Source: Ramicandelaber brevisporus (lineage: Eukaryota > Kickxellomycota > Ramicandelaberales > Ramicandelaberaceae). From it: 34,006 bases of DNA. The notes below the pieces were generated by a model that worked only from the letters and a program-made list of their open reading frames with translations, was not told where the DNA came from and ran no database searches. Position 1 is the stretch's first letter, and each line of letters begins with the position of its first letter. Of this stretch, positions 8,781 through 18,728 are shown piece by piece. Position numbers and translations under genes: made by a program. The stretch is taken from assembly GCA_025201865.1 (NCBI GenBank), contig MU602810.1:13466-47471 (forward strand). The letters run 5' to 3'.

Positions 8781-10409
8781 ATGGCTTTCAGCGGCGGCTT
8801 GCGCTTGACAGATCTCAACGACTTCATCACACCGTCTCAAGAGTGTGTCAAGCCAGTTGAATCCAAGAAGAAGAGCAAGGACGGTGCAGCAAACGGCGGC
8901 GACCTCCGAGTTGATGCCTCAACTGGCGACTACTTTCAAGTCTCGCTGGACGGTCAAACGGAGACGAAGCTAGAAAAGGCAGAGATTACACTAAACGACT
9001 GTCTAGCATGCAGCGGCTGTATCACATCGGCAGAGAGTGTGCTCATTGAGCAACAGAGCCACAAAGAGTTGTATGCCGTGTTGTCTGCTTCTGCCTCTGC
9101 CTCTGCTTCTGCCTCTTCCCCTTCCTCGTCTTCTCTTCCGTCAACGACAGCAACAGCAGCAGCAGGTGATAGTGATGTATCAATGAGACGGAAACTGATA
9201 GTTGTATCTGTATCGCCACAGACAAGAGCAGCATTGGCACGCAAGTATGGATTGGATCAGTTGACCGTTGCGAGACGAATCACTGCATTCCTGAAGCAAC
9301 TCGGTGTCCATCTGGTTCTGGATACGAGTCTTGCTCGCGACATTGCACTCCTTGAAGGCGCACGCGAGTTTGTAGATCGATACCGCCAGCAGAATGAAAG
9401 CCAAACATCAATGCCAATGCTGGCATCAGCTTGTCCAGGCTGGGTGTGCTATGCTGAAAAGACTCATGGCAATCTACTTCCGTACATTAGCACAACGAAG
9501 TCACCGCAGCAGGTTATGGGATCGCTGGTTAAATATCACATTGGAAAGCAACACGACTGCACACCGGACCAGGTTTATCATGTGAGTGTTATGCCTTGCT
9601 ACGATAAGAAGCTAGAGGCTTCAAGAGATGATTTCTACAGTGACATTTATAGAACCAGAGATGTAGATTGCGTGATTACAACTGGTGAGCTCGAGAAGAT
9701 GTTTAGTGAACAACTGGCAAATCTGGTTGGAGAGGGCGAAACAGCATCAATCCTGTCGTACACTAAGGAAGCGCCTCTGGACACAGTCAGTGACATTCGA
9801 GAGGCTGGCTCTACTGACTGCATCACACGATCCCCAGGCACATCTAGTGGCGGTTATCTTGAGTACATTATGCGATATGCAGCCAAGGAGTTGTTTGGGG
9901 TTGATGACGCTGATGTGCCCAGTGGAAATGGTGGGATTAAAACGAAGGTTGTTCGTAGCAGTGACTATCGAGAAGTCACGCTCACAGTTGATGGCAAGCC
10001 AGCACTTGTATTCATTGCAGCATATGGCTTCCGTAATATTCAAAACATTGTGCGTAAGATGAAGTTGGGCAGACTAACATGTCATTTTGTTGAGGTGATG
10101 GCATGTCCTTCTGGGTGCATCAATGGCGGTGGCCAACCGAAGCCAATTGGAGGAGATGCAGCTGTCACTGCCGTTGGTAAACAGGCAAAAGAATGGGTGG
10201 CTGGAGCAGAGGCAGAGTATTCATTGGTTGAAACCAGACAGCCCGAAGAGAATGACGAGGCGGTGAGATTGATTGAGCAATGGCTGGGTGGACTTGGATC
10301 AACTTTGAGTCAGCAGATTTTGCACACGCAATATCACGCTGTTCCTAACTTTTATGCAGACCAAGAAGAACCAAACGTTCTTGCTGCAGCTTCATCGAAT
10401 GCATGGTAG
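8781..10409 (+). CDS. NAR1: NAR1, cytosolic iron-sulfur assembly (CIA) factor, [FeFe]-hydrogenase-like
   Basis: A 542-residue homologue of yeast Nar1 / human CIAO3 (NARFL). It links early Fe-S scaffold steps to the CIA targeting complex that matures cytosolic and nuclear Fe-S proteins. The opening LTDLNDFITPSQECVKP is diagnostic. The N-terminal cluster ligands are C22, C74, C77 and C80 (CLACSGC), and the hydrogenase-like site has C218 (ACPGW), C273 (MPCYDK), C442 and C446 (ACPSGCINGG). All eight are present, so the protein should bind both clusters. The last residue is Trp, as in many CIA factors and clients whose C-terminal aromatic contacts the targeting complex. A Ser-Ala repeat and Ser/Thr-rich insert (about 101-130) expands the linker after the first cluster; it is encoded by TCTGCY hexamers at 9084-9116. 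No intron is seen. Confidence 0.93.
   Translation: MAFSGGLRLTDLNDFITPSQECVKPVESKKKSKDGAANGGDLRVDASTGDYFQVSLDGQTETKLEKAEITLNDCLACSGCITSAESVLIEQQSHKELYAVLSASASASASASSPSSSSLPSTTATAAAGDSDVSMRRKLIVVSVSPQTRAALARKYGLDQLTVARRITAFLKQLGVHLVLDTSLARDIALLEGAREFVDRYRQQNESQTSMPMLASACPGWVCYAEKTHGNLLPYISTTKSPQQVMGSLVKYHIGKQHDCTPDQVYHVSVMPCYDKKLEASRDDFYSDIYRTRDVDCVITTGELEKMFSEQLANLVGEGETASILSYTKEAPLDTVSDIREAGSTDCITRSPGTSSGGYLEYIMRYAAKELFGVDDADVPSGNGGIKTKVVRSSDYREVTLTVDGKPALVFIAAYGFRNIQNIVRKMKLGRLTCHFVEVMACPSGCINGGGQPKPIGGDAAVTAVGKQAKEWVAGAEAEYSLVETRQPEENDEAVRLIEQWLGGLGSTLSQQILHTQYHAVPNFYADQEEPNVLAAASSNAW
9084..9116 (+). repeat. Coding TCTGCY hexanucleotide repeat in NAR1
   Basis: Five to six tandem TCTGCY units encode the Ser-Ala run in the NAR1 linker. 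The same hexamer theme recurs at several other places in the window. Confidence 0.7.
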
Positions 10410-11515
10410 ATGCTTTCCTCATTTTTTATCTATCTCATTACAAAATACACATTGTACAACTTCAACATCGATTCCATTCCCTATTAAGTCAAATAAGTAA
10501 CATTATTAAACTCATCGTTTAATAGGCGGTATTCGGATTAGTATCAACAAGGTATCATCGACTGACTGCGGAACAATGCGGGTTGCTCTCATGACTACTG
10601 TGCAGCAGTCACGGTGGAATTGCCTTGACGAGGGAACTTCGCTCGTGCACGTGTCAAACTGAATGTGACAGCTATCGGTGGAAGGTCCTGCGAGGCGGAG
10701 TGGATCGTATCGGCGACCACGCGACACGTGTCCAAAGACAGTAACAGCCCAGTTTGTCAGCAAGCCTTCAACAGCAGAATGGTGTGACTTTGTTTTGACA
10801 GCAGTATTGCGGCGCGCTACAGCCGACCACGCATGCGCCAGCCAAATTCACGCACACATACATGCACACAGATGTACACACACTCTCTCTCTCTTACTCT
10901 CCCTCGGTGACAGAAAGACGCATTCTACACATGGCGTTGCGTGTGTCTGCCTATCGGCTGACTGCTTGACTGAATCGCGTGATGTTTGGAGAGGGGGGCT
11001 TTTGCATGCGACTGTTCACTACCTTTCCGATGCCCAGTTTGGCGGAACACTGTGGACACGCCTGACAGTCACACAGCCTTGCAGTCTTTTTTGGCAACAG
11101 TGTAGCATGTAATTATAGAAGAAGCGAATGCAATAACCTCCTCCCAAAAACAAAAACAACAACAACAAAAAAAAAAACAAAGCAAAGCAAAGAGTGAGTG
11201 TGCACGCGCATGCACTTTGCCCAGCATTGACCTGCGCTAGTCAGGCTTCTTTCTGCCGTCATCGCTCGGATTAGAAAACATGAGGATCTCGTCTCGGCAT
11301 GCAATTCGTTTTATTTTGCCTTCCCTATTCTATACTATACTGTTCTATTCCGTTCTGTTCTATTCAAGCTTTCGACTGGTATTCGTAAACATACACGCTC
11401 ACGCACAAACACACACGCACAAATACACGCAAACTATTTACCTTCACTTTCACGAGCTATTTACGTTGTTATACACATATCGATCGACTGCCAAGGCGTG
11501 CGTTAGTTTTTTTTT

Positions 11516-11541
11516 TGTATTGTATTGTATTGTATTGTATT
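11516..11541 (+). repeat. (GTATT)n pentanucleotide microsatellite
   Basis: About five perfect GTATT units following a T run, in the non-coding interval upstream of the kinase gene. Confidence 0.8.
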
Positions 11542-12512
11542 GTTAGTGGTAGCAGCAATAGCGAAGCTCGTGCACTTCAAATAGAACTGCCAAGAACTTC
11601 TTTTTTCACTCACTACGTCTCCTCCTCCTCTTTCCTTCCTCTTCTCCCCCCAAATTGGTGCGATATTTAAATCTTGCGTTGTGCACGTCAACACGTCAAT
11701 TTGATACCTGCGCTACGGATCGGCAAATATTCAATTCACGCTGCCATTCACACTCTCCTCCTTCAGAAGGTGACCTGCACGACGGCGAAACGACAAACCC
11801 ACAAACCCACTCGGGATATTCGATTAACATTAGTATTACGACTGAAGGGGATCATCCTCTTTGCAACTCGTGGCTGCTGCTGGTCGGATTGCGGAGGTCG
11901 GTCACCAATCTATAGCATAATACAGTGGTCGGATACTCCTCCTTTTGACCGCAGCAACTTGCAGCGTCATCGATTTTTTTTTTCTATTGCCTTTAGCTTA
12001 TCACACGCACACACACTCACACACGCACACACATATCCAATACAAACGCAATATCTATTTTGTTTTGTTTTTTATCACCTTGCAGCCAACTGTTCTTTGC
12101 TTTGTGCTCCTATCACGTTTGCCGTACCATACCTTGTATTATTCACTCCTCACACTACTTACCCTTCCCCGCATTGTCTGTGCTTCCAAAAGTACCACTT
12201 CCTTTTTTATTTGCACTGTCACATCGAAGCCCTCACTGAACTCCTCCCTCTACTTCCTCTAGCTTTGTTTGTCTATCATTGCCTTTTTCTCTTGGCATCA
12301 GAGCTCTATCCACACACCGCATTGACTGCTACTCGTGCAACCTCTGCTCCAAACCAGGAACTCACACGTGTCACTCACAGACTCACAGAATCACAGAATC
12401 ACAGATACCCGATCACAGTCATTGGTATACCGAATATTTCTTCCTATTCTGTCAGTGTCAGAATACTTTGTGACCACCAGGTTGTAGTCCGCAGCTATTT
12501 TTCCCCCCGAAC

Positions 12513-12523
12513 ATATATATATA
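12513..12523 (+). promoter_or_regulatory. Candidate TATA box of the kinase gene
   Basis: A TATATATATA run about 130 bp before the kinase ATG, followed by C/T-rich DNA suitable for transcription starts. A pyrimidine tract ending in TTAG/CAG just before the ATG (about 12615-12637) could be the 3' end of a 5' UTR intron. Confidence 0.5.
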
Positions 12524-12647
12524 GGATCGCCTCATTCGCTTCACCTTCGCACTTTCCCCCACCCGCTACTTTTCCTTCCACCTGATCACACACAAACACA
12601 CTCTTGTAATTCACACTTTTCTTTTTTCCTTAGCAGAACTTTGACAA

Positions 12648-14000
12648 ATGGCTATCCACACGCGTAATCAGCTCCGACATCTCCAGCAGGAATCAACGCC
12701 TCAGTCATCGCCCATGACGCTGCCTTTTCCTGAGCCGTCCCTTTCTCAGCAGCCCAACCTGTTTGGCAGTCTAGAACCACCAGACAATGGTACCAAAGAT
12801 GGACCTCAGACCGGCTTGCCATCTCCAAACATGGGTGCAGATGACAGCCCACCGGTCATGGATCAACAGCAACCACAACGTCAACCACATCATTCGTCTC
12901 ATCCCCATCCTCCTACTCATGCGTATGAGCCACCACTTCGCCTGCAGCACGCGCCATGTGTGACGTATCGGACCACTGGATACATGAAGGCAACATTCGG
13001 TGAGCCAGTCAAACTGCTTGGATCGGGCACCAGTGGCCGGGTTCACCTGCATCGCCCGCAAACCACACTGTTCACCGTGGCCAACACTGCCTCAGCTCCT
13101 CCGCTGTACGAGCGAACACAGCCACCTCATCTCCAACAACCCCAGACCCATCAGCCCGTCAGCTTCCCGGTGCATCTTGTTGCAGTCAAGACACACATTT
13201 TCCCACCAAACACATCCATTACACGGCGACTGCGGATGATGGACAGGGAGTCACGCATGACACTCGCGCTCAACCATCCCAACATTGTTCGCACATACGA
13301 GTACATCTTTGAGGCAAACGACGAGCAGACTGATGGTGTGTTTTACTCAGTCATGGAATACTGTGCTGGTGATTTGTTTGAATACGTCAATGGTATTCGT
13401 GGACCATTGACTAAATCGTTGGTGGAGTCCATTTTCTTGCAAGTGGTGGATGCTGTTCATTATTTGCACAATTTACCAAACCGTGTGGCACATCGCGATC
13501 TGAAGATGGATAATATTTGTGTTCTTGAAGATGGCACGGTCAAGCTGATTGACTTTGGTGGATCGCGCACCTTGCCAGAGGACAGCAACACCATAATTGG
13601 CGTTTGTGGATCCGACCCGTATCTGTCTCCCGAAGTAGCCAATGATCCAAACACGCCGTACAACCCGCTGGCACTGGATGTGTGGAGCCTTGGAATTGTG
13701 TACGTGGCAATGTGCAGCGGTCATTTCCCGTGGGAAGTTGCCAAGAAGTCTGACGCAAACTTCCGCCTGTATATACAGTATGGTGCACCATTGATTGACC
13801 ACTGGCTGGAACCCGAGATGATGGCTGCCAAGAACAAGTCAAATCCGTCCATCAAGAGCTCGGGCTTGTACAGCAAGAACCTTGGCCCGCTAATCAAGTC
13901 GATGCTGCTGATTGACCCATTAAGACGGCCAACAATCGACCTGGTTGTGGCACATCCAGCTTTCCAGCAACTCATGAAGGACTTTATCGCACAACAATAA
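12648..14000 (+). CDS. Serine/threonine protein kinase, Npr1/Hal5-like
   Basis: A 450-residue kinase with every catalytic landmark: Gly loop GSGTSG (125-130), VAVK lysine K181, helix-C Glu E201, catalytic loop HRDLKMDN (282-289), DFG (302-304) and SPE (327-329). The GVCGSDPYLSPEV segment and LDVWSLGIVYVAM...FPWEVAKKSDANFRLY closely resemble the fungal Npr1/Hal4/Hal5 group, which controls plasma-membrane nutrient and ion transporters. The first ~110 residues are Pro/Gln/His-rich and probably disordered, a usual place for TORC1-type control in this group. Unusual: about 45 Pro/Gln/His-rich residues sit between the Gly loop and the catalytic lysine. Family membership is firm; the subfamily is inference. 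Confidence 0.88.
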   Translation: MAIHTRNQLRHLQQESTPQSSPMTLPFPEPSLSQQPNLFGSLEPPDNGTKDGPQTGLPSPNMGADDSPPVMDQQQPQRQPHHSSHPHPPTHAYEPPLRLQHAPCVTYRTTGYMKATFGEPVKLLGSGTSGRVHLHRPQTTLFTVANTASAPPLYERTQPPHLQQPQTHQPVSFPVHLVAVKTHIFPPNTSITRRLRMMDRESRMTLALNHPNIVRTYEYIFEANDEQTDGVFYSVMEYCAGDLFEYVNGIRGPLTKSLVESIFLQVVDAVHYLHNLPNRVAHRDLKMDNICVLEDGTVKLIDFGGSRTLPEDSNTIIGVCGSDPYLSPEVANDPNTPYNPLALDVWSLGIVYVAMCSGHFPWEVAKKSDANFRLYIQYGAPLIDHWLEPEMMAAKNKSNPSIKSSGLYSKNLGPLIKSMLLIDPLRRPTIDLVVAHPAFQQLMKDFIAQQ

Positions 14001-14942
14001 ACTTCTCTAGTGTTTTTTTCCGCCCTCACTTTCATCTTCACCCTCTCATTCCGCTTCTTCTTGTGTCATGACTTGCTCCTCACTCTCTCGCTCACTTCCT
14101 GTTCATTTGATTTTTCCGTGTGTATGATTCGCTGCTCTGTTTGGTTATCCACGCCTTTCTTCCTCACCCTCTCCCTACTCGCACGCTTTCGCTTATCGCT
14201 ATTTCGCCACATCCTGTACAGTGTTTGATTCCATCCCTCCGCCCCCGCCGCCCTGACATTTCATCTCCCAACTTGGTAATCTTGTTTTTCATTTTCACTT
14301 TCATTTTCATCTTACTTTCACTTTCCTCTTTCCTCTTTCCTTTTGATTTTTAAACTTTGATACACTGCCAATGTTCAGTAGAGTGGTTATACTATCAAAG
14401 AGAAAGTAAGAAGTTTAACCTATCTTACAGCAATTGCGCTATTTTTATTTTTAAACTATAGATTCGGAGATGACCTTATTCGTCCGCCATGCCTCTTTTC
14501 TTGATGATATTTTTCAGGTCACCAATCAGCACAAGTGGTATCAAAGACTACCAAATTTTTTGTTTCTTTTGTTTCTTTTGTTTCTTCTCTTTTTCTATAT
14601 CGCTACCAAAGACATGCGCATCTGTTACGTCTCCACCATCATGTGCACCCACGCTTGTGTGCATGCACGCCAGCAGGTCAGTGTACTTAATTTGGCATGC
14701 ACTCTGCTCTCTGTGTACATGAACCGGGGAGGGAGGAAAACAAGGATGTATACATTGTGTAAGCGAGCACACACGCACTCGTCTTACACAAAGCGAGTTC
14801 TGGGTCCGTTTCGACGGACAAGTCGATTATTGACTATCAGCTGCTGCTGTCACCGGAGTTTCAAAAAAGAAAATCAACAACAACAACAGCAGTAACAGCA
14901 GCAACAGCAACAGAAAGTTCAAAAAAGAAAAAGTCGCCTGGG

Positions 14943-14974
14943 TTTCTGCTTCTGCCTCTGCCTCTGCTTTTGCT
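14943..14974 (+). repeat. TCTGCY/TTTGCT hexamer-periodic tract
   Basis: Five to six degenerate 6-bp units (CTGCTT, CTGCCT, CTGCTT, TTGCTT) in non-coding DNA, the same theme as the coding repeat inside NAR1. Confidence 0.65.
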
Positions 14975-15077
14975 TTTACTTCTCTCGTTTGTCTGCCCCT
15001 CGTTTCGCTTCTCTTTTTGCTCTACCAGCTTGACTTTTCAAACAAGACAAAAAAGCACTCTAGAAATCTACCAGTAG

Positions 15078-15120
15078 GCAGACGCAGACACAGACACAGA
15101 CACAGACACAGACACAGCCA
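15078..15120 (+). repeat. (CAGACA)n hexanucleotide repeat
   Basis: About seven units of GCAGAC/ACAGAC in tandem, about 120 bp before the TATA box of the CYRI gene. Confidence 0.75.
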
Positions 15121-15164
15121 GAGGTTGTTACCAGTCAGCTCTTCTTCCTATTGTTCTTATATTC

Positions 15165-15203
15165 CTCTTCTTCTTCTTCTTCTTCTTCTTCTTCTTCTTC
15201 TTC
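15165..15203 (+). repeat. (CTT)n trinucleotide microsatellite
   Basis: About thirteen uninterrupted TTC/CTT units, about 35 bp before the TATA-like box of the CYRI gene. The homopurine-homopyrimidine composition could adopt triplex structure. Confidence 0.85.
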
Positions 15204-15237
15204 ACACAACTACTGCCTCCCGTCTCGGTTGCTACAG

Positions 15238-15244
15238 TATAAAG
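15238..15244 (+). promoter_or_regulatory. Candidate TATA box (TATAAAG) of the CYRI gene
   Basis: An exact TATAAAG 194 bp before the ATG, downstream of the (CTT)n and (CAGACA)n tracts. It predicts a 5' UTR of roughly 170 nt. Confidence 0.5.
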
Positions 15245-15437
15245 CCACTTTGCTTCCCGTGCACAAAGTTTCAGCCGCACAGACGGACGGACAACACGAT
15301 CCACAACAGCCACAGCGCACGGAGCACGGAGCACGGAACGAAGCTCATTCCCACAGCGGCCTCTTTTTGGAGACTCTCCCCCTCACACTACAGTTAGGCG
15401 TGCAGCAGCATACAGCAGTTATTGAGATTCCATAAAC

Positions 15438-16786
15438 ATGGGTGCGATTCTCTCTGGTCTACGGGGTCGCGACGGTGTGCGCGGCTCAGCGATCGCATAC
15501 TCAAATGTTATGCTCAACTTCAATGGTACGTACAAACACACAATACATGTAGCAAACATTCATCGCTATCACACACACATAATGCATATAGCAAACATTC
15601 ACTGAAGTCACATTTCTTGTGGTTTACAAATACCAGCGCCATCCCAGCCATTGCACAGATGTTACTAACATGACTCCTATTTGTTTACATATTCATGATT
15701 CATCATTTATGATGACTGTTATGTTGTTGTTGTTGTTGTTGTAATACAGATCCAACGGTTACTCCAAGCGAACAAGCGCTGGTCGCCCGCCTGGAGAATC
15801 TGGTTTCCCAGGGACCAATGCTCTTGTCTGCATTGCGTGCATACCGCGGCTCGCAGGAGCCCATCAAGAATGCACTTCAATTCCCGACTCCAGACAACGA
15901 AGAGGCGGCATGGGCCAGTCTCGCTCCAGCCGTTCAGAACTTGCTCCACTTTTATGAATACTCCCGAGCCATTGAGCAAGCATTGCCAGAGTTGATGCAA
16001 GAGCTGTGTGTTCCACCAGCCAACAGCAACAGCTTGTACGATGCTCAGTCAGTATACAGTGCATCTGCTGCCAACGGTGCTGGCGGAGAGAATGGTATTG
16101 GATCAGCAGGCGGTGGAATGGCATCAGTCATTATGGGCCATCAAGCACTGGTGAAGCAGTTTGCAGATATTCTATCATTTGCGTTTGAGTTTGACGAACT
16201 AAAGATGACAGCGCCATCCATTCAGAACGACTTTGCATTTTATAAGCGCACGGCTCATCGCATGGCAAAGTCTCACAATGAGCAAGTTAGACGCAGTGTC
16301 ATTCCTGGCGACGTCACCAACAGAATGTCGCTATTCTTTGCCTACCACAACCCAATGTTCAGAGTGGTCATCGACGCCGTAACTCAGTTTGTAAACAGCC
16401 TGCAGCCTAGACGAGACATTGGAAGCCAAGCCAACGTCAACTCTACTGCCATTGGAAGCAATGTACTGGAGGTGTCGGAGAGCATTGCTGTATTGTGTGC
16501 TGGCTGCTACAATGCTCTCAACAAGCGCTCATTGGCTGATGTTGCGACGATGCAGTTCTGTCTGCGAGTTATGGTGTCGTGTGCTGTCCTCTACGACAAC
16601 ATTCATCCCGTGGGCATATTTGTCAAAGACTCCCCAATCAACATTCCAAACATTGTTCGAACCGTTCTGACCAACGGCTCTACCCAACGCGATACTCTCT
16701 TGAATGCACTGCGGTTCAGTACAAAGCACTTGAACGATGCCAGCACCCCAAGACGAACCAAGGAGTTGCTGAATGCAGCCAAATAA
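15438..16786 (+). CDS. CYRI: CYRI/FAM49-family Rac1-interacting protein (DUF1394), two exons
   Basis: Exon 1 is 15438-15525 and exon 2 is 15750-16786, giving 374 residues. Joining after AAT-G to AT-CCA keeps the frame, and the intron has GTACGT, TACTAAC and ACAG signals. The protein matches the CYRI family along its length: RAYRGSQEPI (59-68), ADILSFAFEFDELKMTAPSIQNDF (within 168-191), NRMSLFF, FCLRVMVSCAVLYDNIHPVG, and LLNALRFSTKHLND near the end. In animals and Dictyostelium, CYRI binds active Rac1 and restrains the SCAR/WAVE complex. The tandem basic pair that binds Rac1 corresponds here to K195-R196. The start MGAILS fits an N-myristoylation signal (Gly2, Ser6), as in animal CYRI-A/B. A Gly/Ser/Asn-rich insert lies at about 118-158. 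Confidence 0.93.
15526..15749 (+). other. Spliceosomal intron of the CYRI gene (224 nt)
   Basis: The 5' site is GTACGT and the 3' site is ACAG. A perfect TACTAAC branch box lies at 15663-15669, 80 nt before the 3' site, an unusually long distance. The intron contains an imperfect direct repeat around TAGCAAACATTCA (about 15548 and 15590) and a (GTT)n tract (15724-15741). Removing it joins the MG-start exon to the conserved CYRI body in frame. Confidence 0.85.
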
Positions 16787-17631
16787 TATCAACTCCGAAT
16801 AGCATTTAGCACCACTGGGCATCCTCTTCTTGATCTCTCTTCTCTTCTTGATCTCTCTTCTCTTCTTTTCTTTCCTCTTTCCTCCTCTTTCCTTCTCTTC
16901 TTTTAGTTTTAGTTTTAGTTTTTAGTTTTATTTTTGTTTGTTTGATGCACGTCAACCGATCTCCTTTCTTTTGTTTACTTTTTTCCCCTCTGATATTCCT
17001 CCTCTCTTCCCCTTTTGTTTGTTATTGTGTTCCTTCTTGATGGTCATTGAATGATCTCATTTAATTTGAACGCTTTTAACAGCACTCCCTATCCTCATTT
17101 TCACCCTTTTAATATCTGAGCAAATCCGCCTGTATCCGGATATTTTTTCGCTGAAGTGAAGAAAATAAAAATTGAAACGAACTTTTTTAACAGCTTCAAT
17201 CCATTCTCTTGTTCAACTAACGACATGTTGTGATGGTGACGAGCAAGGATGCATCCACAGTAAACTTTGTTTCTTGTGCAGCCACTGCAATGCAGCCACA
17301 TCGCCAACTCATATCAAGACAAAGAAGTACATGAATGAAGCTCTTTTTGCATTCACGAAGAACGATGCAAACCACCATTCACGCGGATATTACCGCTCCA
17401 AACTGCGGTGGTTATTGTTGCATCAACAAGTTTATGGACACATCGGACTCCGCTCTCACAATTAAGCACTATTTCTCTCTCTTGCACACATCACTTTTAT
17501 CTGACATTTTTAAGAATTCAATAGTTATTTGCTTTACAGGCTTCGTGTTGCCATCAGTGAGCATGGCTGCCTGAGTACAATTGGTGCCTGTGGCAAACAC
17601 AAATGAATGGTTGATTGTTTAGCACTGGTCG

Positions 17632-17910
17632 GAGTGGCGTGTTCAACGACACTATTCAAATCGGAAATACGCGGCTGACCAAGGAGTCCCTTTGTCTTCT
17701 TTTCGGATATCGTAGTGTACACAACCGTTAATTGAATCGTCAAGTAAATGTGGCTGAAGTGGCGTCTTCAACTGTCCTTTTCGAACCGGAATTACTGCTG
17801 ATCAAAGAACACACTGTCTCCTTTTGGATACACAGTGGAATTGATCTACTAATTGCGTGGTTGTTGACAGTTGTTCCTTTTGAACCGGAATTGCCAGACT
17901 CTGCAGCGAA
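17632..17910 (+). repeat. Degenerate tandem repeat, about 100-125 bp period, three partial copies
   Basis: GTGGCGTGTTCAAC at 17634 recurs as GTGGCGTCTTCAAC at 17759 (period 125). GAACCGGAATT at 17783 recurs at 17882 (period 99). Each copy is followed by related TTCTTTTCGGATA / TCCTTTTGGATA stretches. The copies are clearly diverged, and no long frame runs through all of them. Confidence 0.6.
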
Positions 17911-18728
17911 TCACGCAGTATCAACAAACATGCACGACATCCGAAAAGGTGAATTCATGTATACGAGAGAAGATCCATTTACAATCAAACAAAGAAAACG
18001 AGTAGTGGCGGTTTGTGTGTAAACATTGCAGCTTCGAAGAAAGGGTATAAGAATGCGACGCTGTGTGTGTGCCTTTGGCTGTTGTTGTTGTCTGGCCTGT
18101 TCTCTCTCTCTTCCTCACAACCACCACACAACACTATCTACAAACACCTATATTTTCTTCCTCAAGATCCTCTCAAGCACCGGCGTTGTTCCCTCCTTGT
18201 CTCCAGGTGCTGCCGGTGTGCTGGCGCGGTGTTCGGTCCCCGTGGTGGTTGTCCCTCTGCCGCCAGGTTGGTGTGGCTGGCATTCCGGGTTTTCCCAGCG
18301 GCATGTTCCATCTGTTCCCTTCCCTCTTGGTTCGTCCCTCTTCCGCTGGCTTTCTCCCCCACCTCTTGCTTGCTGTCGTTGGTCGTCGTTGTCATCAAGT
18401 GAAGGTGGTTGCGTTGGCTGTCAGCACTTTGTTCCCCCGTTGCTGTCGCCATGCTATGTTTTTCTTGGTTCGGTTTGGTTGTTCGGTTCGGTTCGGTATT
18501 AATCTTAATTCTTATCTGCTTCTACAAGTAATTGGGTCCCTAAGGACGGTGTAGGTAAACAACGGTTAGTGTCATCCCTATACTGTCTCTTTGGCGACTT
18601 CTATCCTAGCTCGGAGGAAGCCTGGTTCCTTGTGAATTTCTTAGATTCACTGGGGCCAGGCGGATGAGCACACATCTTACTTTCCTTTTTTAAGCCGCCA
18701 TTAATTATTCTGACAAACCTCCGACAAC

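Larger units (their letters stand above)
10410..12647. other. 2.2-kb non-coding interval between NAR1 and the kinase gene
   Basis: No protein-coding gene could be supported. Contents: an ATTAAA (10505-10510) that may end NAR1; a balanced-composition block (10520-10790) with two CACGTG E-boxes (10648-10653 and 10725-10730); A-rich CAA/CAAAG repeats (about 11140-11190); a pentamer-like C/T tract (11320-11365); a (GTATT)n run (11516-11541); AC/CA-rich DNA (11395-11430, 12003-12035); and a TCACAGA-type repeat (12365-12410). The right end carries the kinase promoter. Long frames here (for example 11674-12585) are Cys/His/Ser-rich translations of pyrimidine-rich DNA and are not believable genes. 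Confidence 0.6.
14001..15437. other. Kinase 3' region and CYRI promoter, repeat-rich
   Basis: No supported gene. The first ~350 bp is strongly C/T-rich. A T(3)CTTTTG-type repeat lies at about 14555-14590, CAA/CAG trinucleotides at about 14876-14920, a TCTGCY-type hexamer tract at 14943-14974, a CAGACA tract at 15078-15120, and (CTT)n at 15165-15203. A TATAAAG box at 15238-15244 precedes the CYRI start by about 195 bp. Confidence 0.55.

Noticed and set aside
11674-12585. 303-residue open frame on the plus strand before the kinase gene
   Set aside because: Rich in His, Leu, Ser, Thr and Cys from CA/CT microsatellites, no domain pattern, and it crosses the likely TATA box of the kinase gene.
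18162-18452. 96-residue minus-strand frame in the GC-richer block
   Set aside because: Polar, low-complexity, no homologue known to me; plus-strand frames over the same DNA are equally open.
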